Positions 1 through 24,479 of a stretch of DNA of 64,000 nucleotides are shown here, piece by piece; position 1 is the first letter of the stretch; each line of letters begins with the position of its first letter. The position numbers and the translations under genes are program-made. The DNA is from Panopea generosa (Eukaryota > Mollusca > Bivalvia > Adapedonta > Hiatellidae): contig CM055903.1 of the NCBI GenBank assembly GCA_029582155.1, positions 39,366,353 through 39,430,352 on the forward strand, written 5' to 3'. The notes under the pieces were generated by a model. That model made no database searches and was not told the origin of the DNA. It was given only the letters and a program-made list of their open reading frames with translations.

Positions 1-191
1 TGCTGCAGTTGCTAAAACCAGGTGTCTGCTTAATGGAGGTGACTGCTGAATTGAAAGAGGACTGTTTGGATGCTGTTAATTATAAATAGCCAATCAAAAT
101 AATGTTCCTTTAATACAAGGTTCTAGGATATAAGATAATATTGATGGTATTCTGTACATATCTGGCTATTTTATTACTTGGTGGGGGTTGT

Positions 192-698
192 TTAAAAGGA
201 GTTTATCAGGAAAAAATGCTGTAAATGTTTTAAAAAATAAAATTATATTTAAAATAGATAAAAAGCATCTCATTATTATCAATAAATCAAATCCTAATGG
301 TTTGGTGTGTCATACCCACCAAAATGTGACAAAATTGATATTTAAATCAAAAGTGGTTAACTTGGAATGAAATCCCCATTCTAAAAATAAACTGCACTGA
401 AATACTGCTTGATGACCTTCATGTCTAAGATGAAAGTTAACAAAATGAAATCACATGACCTATTTAATACATCATAAAATAAGTTGCAATTTCAAGGGAG
501 AAATCTATTTTAGTCTAACTTAGACGCGTAGCCCAAGTTAGGAAACCCCTTTTCAATATATTATTTTGGCATGTTTAAATAAATATCCTTTTGGCAATAC
601 GGGGTCAGTGAGTATAAATAGGCATGACATATTGAAAAAACATGCTTACATCCAATTTTAAATTTTTTTAAAAATCCTGATAAATTCCTTCCCTTTAA
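192..698 (-). mobile_element. R2 dispersed inverted-repeat element, copy 1
   Basis: About 507 bp bounded by TTTAAAAGGAGTTTATCAGG and, at the other end, the complement of a similar terminus (CCTGATAAATTCCTTCCCTT, then TAA). It matches 8715-9386 and 49857-50335 in opposite orientation over most of its length. No protein is encoded. Terminal inverted repeats and TTAA-like edges suggest a non-autonomous DNA transposon. Confidence 0.65.
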
Positions 699-1565
699 GG
701 CAAGTATTCTGCTTTTCTGTGCATGCCTCGGCTTTTGCGGCTTTGTAGCTGTATGCTTTTTTTAGATTTGATTTAATTAATTTTAATTGTTTTTATCAAG
801 GAATTGTGTAGAGAATGAAAGGCAACTGATTGAGATTTTGTGAATGCTCGCGTAGTCACGCAAAATCTCGCAATATCTTGTTTTTAATTATCTTCACTTC
901 CACTCATCTCAGGACCACAAATCAAAATTCTTACACTGCAGAATGAAATTCTCACCAAAACAATACCATTCCCAGCAATTTGTGTTTAAAATTGTTGAAG
1001 TACTTGTGATAACAAAATGTGTATACTGCATTTAAAATAACGACAAATAAATTTTCCTTCAAACCTCAATTTCTTAAATTCAAGAGCATTTTGCATGAAC
1101 AAAACATATTTAAACATCTAATATTACATACAACTTACAGTTTATGTACAAGAAATCAGTTGCCTGTGAATTATGAATGACTAATTTGCAAATTATGAAT
1201 CCTTCGTTTGCTATTTCATCAACATTTAGTCCGGAGATGCAAGTTTCCTATCATTCTATACAAGTCGTTGTTTTTATGTATTGACTGTGTTTGTACTGTT
1301 GGCTGTTTACTTTTGAATGCTACATCCTCTATAATATAGGACAGTTTCTTATTTTTGAGGAACATTAATTTTTTATACATATATAAGGGGAAAAAAACAC
1401 TGACAAAAGTGTAATGAAAGTTAACTACTATAACAGTAATATTTAGGTGTTGTCCTTTCATTTCTATTTATTGTAAAATATTTCACAATAGCTTCTGTCA
1501 CTATAAATAGTGAAAAGAATCATGTGGTACCAGTTTTGGTGAAAGTATTTCTACTTTGTATCAGG

Positions 1566-1775
1566 TGGGGCCAGGTAAGCTCAGTTTGAATCCCTGTCTG
1601 ACCACATTCTCCGTGATGATTGATATACAATATCACATCTCATCGTCATTCATCTCTCACCACTGATTCAAGTGGGAATGTTTTCAGTTACTTGCGGAGA
1701 TGTGCTTGAGTGCTCGTTAACTTTCCAGGATCCCAGTAATAGTGTTAACCCTCGATGGCATAAAAGTGGCGCAGA
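1566..1775 (+). mobile_element. SINE-like copy (family shared with 30470, 37535, 44100)
   Basis: Shares a chain of motifs with three other places in the window: GAATCCCTG, TCTCCGTGATGATT, CATTC(G/A)TCTCTC, CAAGTGGG, a GGATCCCA-like block and TTAACCCTCGATGGCATAAA. The upstream end recalls a tRNA B box. It lies inside the transporter intron. Confidence 0.5.
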
Positions 1776-1908
1776 ATATTCAAACTCACAAACTTTGTCA
1801 ACAGTCGGAATTTGAAAAGAAATCATTGTTACAAAATCATTATTATTTATAGACATGGAAGAGTTAATTAAATTAAATTTATATTATAAATTATTATCTA
1901 TGTTGCAG

Positions 1909-15232
<13,324 letters not shown>

Positions 15233-15867
15233 CCTGGAGACAAATCTAGGAAAATCAATTATTTTGTATAATGATGATGAGGATAAGAATTGCAAATGTA
15301 TTAGAGCAGTCCCTTGATCTTAAAATAGACTGGGCAAGTATTGTTATAGATAAGAGAAGAAACTTTCTCCTGTGGAAATTTTATATATTTATTATCTCAC
15401 AAATCTGCCCCACTACATTTATGCATAATACAGTGAAATTTCATAGAGAATATTCAACATTAAAATTCAAATATGGGATTATGGGATATTAATCCAGAGA
15501 GTTGCTCATGACGATAGAAAGAAAGTTTGCAGTATATATGTGATTCTATCAGGTACTTAACCATCTGAGATAGTCAAATACCATGTTTTAAAACCATTGA
15601 TGATAAGTCTAGATATTATATTCCTCTAAATTTGTTTTTTATTTGTTTTTTAAACATTTTATCTGGAAACTATAGTTTCCTTGTCAAGAAAAAAAATGGT
15701 TCCTTAAAACATCGACTATTGGGATTTTTTACTTTCTACTGACTTGGTTGTAATTTTGGGAGATAAACTATTCTTTTTTAAATTTAAAGAATTGAAGAAT
15801 TTTTATGCTTACAGTTATTTTTTTGTGATAATTTTCTCATTTTAGCCCATTTTTTAAAGTAAGAAAT

Positions 15868-15873
15868 AATAAA
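15868..15873 (+). terminator. Candidate polyadenylation signal for the SLC2A13-like gene
   Basis: AATAAA about 635 bases after the stop, the first clear signal I found in the AT-rich 3' region. AT-rich DNA contains such hexamers by chance, so the assignment is tentative. Confidence 0.3.
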
Positions 15874-15967
15874 AACGTCTTTAAATATCAATATGAAATT
15901 TTCACCACTGATGGAAAACTTACTTCTTCACCTTCCTTCATAATTTTTTAATTCTATTGTGTGTTGT

Positions 15968-16136
15968 TAAAATGTATTTGTTGGAACAAGTATAAAAATG
16001 TATTTGTTAGAACAAGTATAAAAACGTATATGTTAAATCAAGTATAAAAATGTATATGTTAAATCAAGTATAAAAATGTATATGTTAAATCAAGTACAAA
16101 AATGTATAAGTTAAAACAAGTACAAAAATGTATATG
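15968..16136. repeat. 26-bp minisatellite, six to seven copies
   Basis: The unit is near AAAATGTAT(T/A)TGTTAAA(T/A), then CAAGTATA, and it degrades toward the right. Confidence 0.85.
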
Positions 16137-16477
16137 GTGCTGAAAATAAGTGGTATATGTTCCCTTTTTCTGAGTTGTGTGATAAAAAAGAATCTTACAT
16201 TCATTGCTAAAAATTATATTTTGCTCTGCATGAGCTTTGCAATATCTATTTTTGTAAACTCGTTAAACAAATTCAGTAAAAAGCATGTACTGCATCGAGT
16301 CATAACTTGAAAATGGACAATTTTGATTGGTGATTATAGTATAGAAATTTGAAAAGTTAGCATTCTAACTAGTATTTTAATTCAGTATTCATTCATTGTG
16401 TCAGCCCGGCATATTCAGGGAATAAGATAAGAAACAAATCCCAACACACAGGAATTAGACAGACAACACCAGGTGTG

Positions 16478-16530
16478 TGTGTGGGGGGGAGGGGGGGGGG
16501 GGAGGGGGGGAGGGGGGGGGGGGAGGGGGG
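16478..16530. repeat. G-rich (GGGGGA)n tract
   Basis: Almost pure G with scattered A over about 50 bases. It could form G-quadruplexes and is prone to assembly error. Confidence 0.9.
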
Positions 16531-16899
16531 TAAACATTGCCAGGTGCATAATTATGCATGTTGTTTCCTACAATAAAGCATGAGAATGCTTCATATGAAA
16601 AGAGGTTACCTTGGTGTTTGTCCCTATGTTCTATGTAACTTGAAACTGTAGATTTTGTAAGGCTCACTTTTTACAAATCAATTGTAAATGAATATAATCG
16701 AATTATCAATGTCATAGGCTTAAAGAACATTAAAACCTTTTTTTTGCACTTTTTCTTATAAAATTGGATAATAAATGATTTTTCTGACTGCATATAAGAG
16801 TCAATGCTTGGTAAACTGAGCAACTTGATTTGATAGCCCAGTGTATATACATATAAGCAATTGGTGGAAGTACAAATAATCAAGATAATGTATAATTTT

Positions 16900-17160
16900 C
16901 TTACCATTCTATTGCAAAATCTATCTCACAGACATATTGCTCAATTTATCTCACCATTCTATTGCAAGATTTCTCTCACATACCTGTTGTAGAATATATC
17001 TCACCATTCTATTGCAAGATTGTCTTACAATGTAACATACCTGTTGTAGAATATATCTCACCATTCTATTGCAAGTTCTATTGTAGTATTTATCTCAATG
17101 CTATATTGTAGTATTTATCTCACTGCTATATTGTAAGATTTATCTGGCACATGTAATGTG
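16900..17160. repeat. Irregular tandem repeat of TCTCACCATTCTATTGCAAG
   Basis: Three clear copies of CTCACCATTCTATTGCAAG alternate with CATACCTGTTGTAGAATATA, with degenerate forms (TATTGTAGTATTTATCTCA) to the right. Confidence 0.75.
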
Positions 17161-18116
17161 GAATTTACCTAACAGTTATAATGTAGGACAATCTCACAGT
17201 TATTTTAATTAGGACTTTATCTCATATTTAATAATATGCACTATAATGACAGCTCACAGTATCATTCACAGTTAAGTGGGTGTGGTTTACATGTATTTAT
17301 GTATATAAAACAGATTATATTTATTAAAATATTTATAATACAATTTTATTTAGTTTCTTTTTATTCTGTTTCCTAACTAATGACCCATTGCCCATTCTCT
17401 TTAATATTCCATTTCAAGCTATATTTTATAACTAACAGATATATTACTATATAAAAAATATTTAAAAAATGTTTTTTCTTTTTATTTTTGTCCTCTGCCC
17501 TCAAGATTTTTTGGGTAAAATTTAGTAGTTTTTGTAAATTGCACTGCTTCCTACCTAACTTTCAACTGAGCAAAATATGCCATTGTTTTTTTTGCAAAGA
17601 ATATGATTTTAATGGCCATTTGATAGTACCGGTGGATCATCTCTATGCATGGACGGCTTTCGTCTTCGTGTGCTTTCGTTAAATATTAAGAATGTTCTGA
17701 AAAAATGTTACCTGAAGCTGTCACTTTTCCTCCATTTTTTTACCCCACTCCATAGCATTAGTTACGCTGTCACATTCTCAACTTCACTATGTGTCAATTA
17801 CACTTTCTTTTAGCGAGTCACGGCAAGTAAAGTGTACTATAAGTGTTTAACCTAGAAGGGAAACTGTAACCAGTGACCCATCCCTGCTGTAACAGGGTAA
17901 ACTAGCACACGTTTGAGTATTTCATGTTACGTAGCAATCCGGTGATGTCATTTCGATAATTCATGAATATAATGACTTGGTTAAGAAAAAATTAACTCCT
18001 CATGTACATCTGACTACCAACTACAAAAATTCCTGTCGTGAACCTTAAAAAAGTTGCCCTTAAATGTCTTTGATTTAATTTCGTCAAAATGTCCAGTAAG
18101 GGATTCGCCGCAAATC

Positions 18117-18317
18117 GCCAACTACCAACCAGCTGCCAGTTGGTGATTCAGATTTTATATAAATTTACATACATTTATTATTAATTATATTTTTAAACAT
18201 ATTAACACGAGTAAAATATGTAAATGAAATAGTCATTATAATAACGAATCCGTATCCCCAACTGGCAGCTGGTCGGTAGTTGGTTATTCGAATCCCCAAC
18301 TACCAACTGCCAACTAC
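18117..18317. mobile_element. Palindromic element with CCAACTACCAACCAGCTGCC arms
   Basis: GCCAACTACCAACCAGCTGC followed by CAGTTGGTGATTC is inverted at 18246-18282 (CCAACTGGCAGCTGGTCGGT). A third partial unit (CCCCAACTACCAACTGCC) follows. An AT-rich spacer of about 100 bp separates the arms. A MITE-like hairpin. Confidence 0.6.
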
Positions 18318-18329
18318 CTACTAACTTTA

Positions 18330-18500
18330 CAGTCATGTCTATATCAGGATTTTTTTAAAATTTTAAAATCGTCAAAAACAATTTCCCCTCAATTTTCATG
18401 TCTATATAAACTCACTGATCCCGTATTGCCATAAGAATATATATTGAAACATGCCTTAACATAATGAAAACCCTAAATAATTTTATTACATTTTTGGCAT
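18330..18500 (+). mobile_element. R2 element fragment
   Basis: Contains ATATCAGGATTTTTTT, CATGTCTATATAAACTCACT, CCCGTATTGCC and AAACATGCC in the same order as the first part of the R2 copies. Confidence 0.45.
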
Positions 18501-18633
18501 TTCATTTTTTCTCTGAAAAAAAATGTAGGCACATGCCTACAGTGCCTTTAGGAAGTTACGCCACTGTATTTAATACTGACTGCATATTAATAAATCGGTT
18601 GAAACGAAAACAAAAATGTATGTAAAATAATTA

Positions 18634-18639
18634 TTTATT
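18634..18639 (-). terminator. Polyadenylation signal of the SH3b gene
   Basis: AATAAA on the minus strand 53 bases after the stop codon, a typical position for a short 3' UTR. Confidence 0.55.
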
Positions 18640-18691
18640 GAGAAATCCAACATTTCGCACGCAATTCTACACCAGTTGACCGAACAGTCAC

Positions 18692-18800
18692 TTATTTTCC
18701 AACCCCGGCTTGAATATTGCCATCACACGATATCGATCCCTGCTTACACAGGCAGTTTCCACTGGTACTGTCAGCAAACGCTGTCCCATCGGGGTAAACA
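18692..18800 (-). CDS. SH3b gene exon 6 (second C-x-C module and stop)
   Basis: After CTTCCACAG it encodes VYPDGTAFADSTSGNCLCKQ, then GSISCDGNIQAGVGK and TAA at 18692-18694. It is a repeat of the exon 5 module. Confidence 0.82.
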
Positions 18801-21800
18801 CTGTGGAAGAATTATAAAATATATTAATTTTAATACGAAAGTTTTAATATTTTTAAGCGTTTGCAACGGTTATCGCCCAGACGATCTGCTGTTGACAATG
18901 TGTTTTACAAAGTAGGTCAATCCATTAACCGACTGTTTTCAACACACCAGAAAAGTCATTTTTCCTTTGGTCTTGATAAGTGGATGTCGGATCCCGACAC
19001 GAGATCCCGACACGAACTTAATACTTATAGCTCTTACTTGGTAGTGGTCGTGGTTTCGATTCTCTGCTGCAGGTATGTGTGGTGTCCTTGAGCAAGACAC
19101 TTAAGTCATACACTAGTATAGTACGCTTAGTATTGGTTCTACCCAGGACTACTTGGAATGTGAGTTGTCTGTATTGTAAGAATTCACAATCGATGTAAAA
19201 AATTAGTTAAAGTTGATGAGTTGGAAAACCAGTCATATCGACATAGAGTTAAAGCTCTTGCTTTGTATATCCATAAGTTCGTCAAAATCCAGACGAATCT
19301 AAATTGTTAAACAAAAGGCATTTCACTTTGTCATGGAAGTCGTTATAAAACAGTGTTTCAATATGTCTGCCTAAAGTAGAATATAGACGTCATTTATTTT
19401 GCCGCAATAAGATACTTTTTATTTCTGCTTAAAACAGATAATTATTAAAATCAGCCAAAAACCCATTATATGAAAATCAACGAAAAGGGAATTGCCGTAT
19501 CTGATATTGAGAGAACTTGTGGCCAGACCCTTTTTCCTATACTCGTATATGATCAACATGCGCAACATATAATGCAATATGTGTTTATATAGCAATACAA
19601 TATGTTTAAACTAAAGAGAAATCAATGTGTATGCGTCAACAGCTAGCATCATCCATATGAACCTAAACAGAAATAAAATAAGACTGTCCATAAAATAAAC
19701 TTTAGATTTTCTGCCCAAACTACAGTGTCCCGTTAGGGGCCATCGCGGCATATCTATCAAATTTAGTAAAGTCGAAACAACGTAACAACGAAACTACGAT
19801 GGTGAAAAGACGAAACAACGATGGCGAAAAGCCAAAACTACGGTGGTGAAAAGTCGAAACTACAATGGCGAAAAGTCGAAACAACGATGGTGAAAAGTCG
19901 AAATAATTTCAACTTTTCACCATCGTAGTTTCGACTTTTCACCATCGTAGTTTCGTTGTTTCGACTTCTCACCATCATAGTGTCGACTTAATTTAATAAA
20001 TATGCCGCAATGACACTAACTGGACACCGTACCAAACATTATATTTATATTGAAACAACGAAAACATATGAAGATATGAAATATCAGAACGTACATGTTG
20101 TTCAGGAAGCAGTTCTTTCCACTGAACGAACACGCCATTGCCCCGTCATCACACGTGCATTCTAACCCGTGCAACTGGAAATGCTGCCCGTGTGTGTAGG
20201 TTCTGTTAACAATAAAGTTTAACATTTTTACTGGCAATGCTTTTGTTCTTTACCATGTCATATAGTTTTATGTATTTGGTTTTAATAACTTTCGGTTTTC
20301 CTTGATATATATCTTTCTTCATTTTAATGCATATATAAATACTGCTGATATATTAGAGAAACAATATCGATATTGCAGGTGCACGAATGGGAAAAATGTG
20401 AGTTCTCCAATCTCCGGCCTCCTTCCTAAACAATACTACATACACGCCCTTCTGTCCATGTCACCAATACTAAACAAGACTACATACACGCCCTTCTTTC
20501 CATGTCACCAATACTAAACAATACTACACACACGCCCTTCTTTCCATGTCACCAATACTAAACAATACCACATACATGCCCTTCTTTCCATGTCACCAAT
20601 ATTGAACAATACCACATATACGCCCTTCTTTCCATGTCACCAATATTGAACAATACCACATACACGCCCTTCTTTCCATGTCACCAATACTAAACAATAC
20701 CACATACACGCCCTTCGTTCCATGTCACCAATACTAATTTAAAGAAGCCTCGCATACACGTTTTATGTCCACGAAATGATGCAAAAGTACTAAATCTGGA
20801 AGATACCCATGTAACTTGAAAAAATCGGTGCGATTTTCTACAGCACATTTACTTTAAGAAGGAAGTGTTTAAAAGGGTCGTCTATAAATAATAGTATTCG
20901 TGATTGATTTTAGTGAAATCAACTCCGGGTAGTTTCGGAACGCACTTCGCTGATTACCGAAAACTATAAGATTTGTTATGTTGCTCGGGAATTATCGGAT
21001 TTAGGATAGTTGTTGTTGTTGTTGCATTTAGAGCGGGACGCAATTTAATCGACAACAACAACACTCCACATTCTGATTGTAAAACACGCATTATAGACTA
21101 TTACAGAAGCAGAAAAGAACATGTTTCTGAACAAAAAGTTCATAAAATAACTTTATTCATATGATAGCATTTAAATAATCAGTGTTAACTATTTTTATCC
21201 TAAAAATATCGGACGTATAGGTGATGCCTCTTTAAATAAGTTTTTTTTTTAAATTGACATTTATTTAATAAACTATATTTTTCTTAGTTAAAAGTGTTTA
21301 TGTTAAGGGATTTATTAAGGTAGATTACTTACGTGCCGTAGGCTATGCAATCTGACGCCTGACCTGTAAAAGTAGGTTGGTTCTGGATCAGTAATCAACG
21401 ACAGCAATAATCTAGATATTGAATCATTATTCAACGACAACAATAATTTAGGTATTGAATCGGTAATCAACGACAGCAATAATCTAGATATTGAATCAGT
21501 AATCAACGACAGCAATAATCTAAGTATTGAATCGGTAATCAACTATATCATTTATCTATGTACTGAACCGGTAATCAACGACAGCAATAATCTAGGTATT
21601 GAATCGGTAATCAACGACAGCAATAATCTTGATATTGGAGGTGTAAACCCACCATTCTTTTTTGTTCTTAATTCTATAATAAATAGTAAAAGTCTGAAGG
21701 CTTGTCATTCATAGAGAAACCCAATGAAAGAAGTGAAACCTACATTTTACTGTTTGTCAACCTCTGCACTATCAAAATATGATGTCATGTGTCATATAAG

Positions 21801-24435
21801 AGATTTTTTCTGCTCTGTGCGACACTGGTGACAAAGTGAAAGTAGACTTCCGAAATCATGTATTCATACCCCAATTTCCAAGCATCATTTTTTTTCTAAA
21901 TTCATAATTCAAACATGACAATGCTATCATAATGTTCAAAATACATCAATAATGCCATTTAAATAAAAAAATGAGTATTAAAATAAGGAAAATGCATTTT
22001 TAAAGAAGAAGAAATTAGGATTATTTATAACCGCCATTATGTGACTACCCCATGGAAACACTTCCTTTTTGCAATGGTGGTACTATGCCTGGACCGGTAA
22101 TCAACGACAACATTAATCTAGGTATTGAACCGGTAATCATCGACAGCATTAACCTAGGTATCGAATCGGTAATCAACCATATCATTTATCTAGGTATTGA
22201 ATCGGAAATCAACGACAGCAATTATCTAGATATTGAATCAGTTATCAACGACAGCAATAATCGGTTATTAACGGCAGCAATAATCTAGATATTGAATCAG
22301 TAATCAACGACAGCAATAATCTAGGTATTGAATCGATAATCAACGATATTATTAATCTATGTATTGAATCAGTAATCAACAACTGCAATAATTTAGGGTT
22401 TTTTATCGGTAGTCAACGACAGCAATAATCTAGATATTGAATCAGTAATCAACGACAGCAATAATCTAGGTATTGAATTGGTAATCAACGATATCATTAA
22501 TCTAGGTATAGGACCGATAATCAACAATATCATTAATATAGGTATTGAATCGGTAATCGGCGACAACAATAATCTAGGTATTGAATCGGTAATCAACGAC
22601 AGAAATAATCTAGGTAATGAATCGATAATCAACGCCAGCAATAATCTAGGTATTTGACCGGTAATAAACGACAACATTAATCTATGTATTGAACCGGTTA
22701 TCATCGACAGCATTAATCTAGGTATCGAATCGGTAATTAACGCTATCATAAATCTAGGTATTGAATCGGTAATCATCGGCAACATTAACCTAGGTATCGA
22801 ATCGGTAATCAACGACACATTAATCTAGGTATTAAATCGGTAATCGACGCTATCATTAATCTAGTAATTGAATCAGTAATTAACGACAGCATTAATCTAA
22901 TTATTGAATCGGAAATCAACGACAGCATTAATCTAGGTATTGAAATCAGTAATCAACGACAGCATTAACCTAGGCAATGAATCGGTAATCAAAGATATCA
23001 TTAATCTAGGTATTGAATCAGTAAACAACGACAGCATAAATCTATGTATTGAATCGGTAATCAACGACAGCATTAATCTAGGTAGTGAATAAGTAATCAA
23101 CGGCATTACTAATCTAGTTAAATCTGTCACCAACGTCAACATTAAATTAGATATTGAATTGGTAATCTACGACAGCATTAACGAAGGTATTGAATCGGTC
23201 ACCAACGACAGCATTAATCTAGGTATTGAAGCGGTAATCATCGACGGCATTAACCTAGGTATTGAATCGGCAATCAACAACAGCATTATTTTAAGTATTA
23301 AATCGGTAACAAACAACAGCATTAATCTAGGTATTGAATCGGTTATCAACGACAGCATTAATGTAGTTTTGAATCAGTAATCAACGTCAGTATTAACCTA
23401 GGTATTGAATCGCTCAACAACGACAGCATTAATGTATGTATTGAATCGGTCACCAACGACAGCATTACTCTAGTTATTGAATCGGTCACCAACGACAGCA
23501 TTAACCTAGGTATTGAATCGGTCACCGACGACAGCATTGATGTAGGTATTGAATCGGTAATCAACGACAACATTTATGTATGTATTGTTGTCGGTTATCA
23601 AAATATCATTTATGAACATCATTCTTACCAAATATCTTAATAAAATACAGATGTTAGCAAATTTGGTAGATACTGTTTCAAAAAAAAAAGAAACACTTAG
23701 TGTAAATATTGATAATTAATGTTGTTATCACATTGTCCTTTTAACGATCCTATATCAAGAGCCTTCGTTTCGCAAATTCTTTCTCAGTTGACAAATGACC
23801 CAAAACAGGGAACTATTGATCTCTACTATATCTCTGTTACTGGTTCCTCCCGTCCGTTCCATGCATGCCTTCCAGGGAAGTTACTGGTGGCTAAAGTGTC
23901 CCCAACACGTAACAACGACACGTCATAATGTCAGTTACTATGCAAAAATATCTAATTGTTTAACAAGTTTAGGTAATGCTACATATTTCATTTATACACA
24001 TGGCTTTTCAAAGAACAAAAACAAATTACCATCGGGTGTATGAAAAGATTGCTTCGTCACGTGCGTTGAGCTACTGCACGTGTCCATGAGATAAATGGCC
24101 AGGTAGAAGCTGTCTACCCAGGCCCTCTGAAACGAAACAAATTTAATATTAAAAATTGTCCGAGCCTCACTGATCTTTGGTACAACGCTCTTGCTAAATA
24201 TATCATATGCAGTAAAAGTAGTTGGCTACTTGCAGAAAAAAATACTCTTACCAAGCTTCGACGTAACAATCGATTCCTAAATGTTGGTTACCAAGCTTCG
24301 ACGTAACAATCGATTCCTAAATGTTGGTTAACATGTTGCCCTTCATCTGCCAATAACATTATATTATCTTCCTTGTTAAAATTAATTTCAATCAATCGGT
24401 CGATTGACTGACCGACTGACCTAGCGATCAATCAG

Positions 24436-24479
<44 letters not shown>

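Larger units (their letters stand above)
1..1908. other. Intron upstream of the first visible transporter exon
   Basis: No coding exon recognised. It contains an R2 element (192-698) and a SINE-like segment (about 1566-1775). It must be intron, because exon a opens in mid-codon. Confidence 0.6.
15233..18640. other. Region between convergent genes: transporter 3' UTR and repeats
   Basis: No further coding exons recognised. It contains a 26-bp minisatellite (15968-16136), a G-rich tract (16478-16530), an irregular repeat with TCTCACCATTCTATTGCAAG (16900-17160), a palindromic element (18117-18317) and an R2 fragment (18330-18500). Confidence 0.6.

Noticed and set aside
188..370. 60-codon frame at the window start
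   Set aside because: It lies inside an R2 repeat with no coding conservation between copies.
20425..20737. CRISPR-like repetition
   Set aside because: This and the other arrays are contiguous tandem repeats with no unique spacers, in an animal genome.
22393..23573. Minus-strand frames with repeated LSLITDSIPRLM
   Set aside because: Artefact of the 36-bp minisatellite inside an intron of the SH3b gene.
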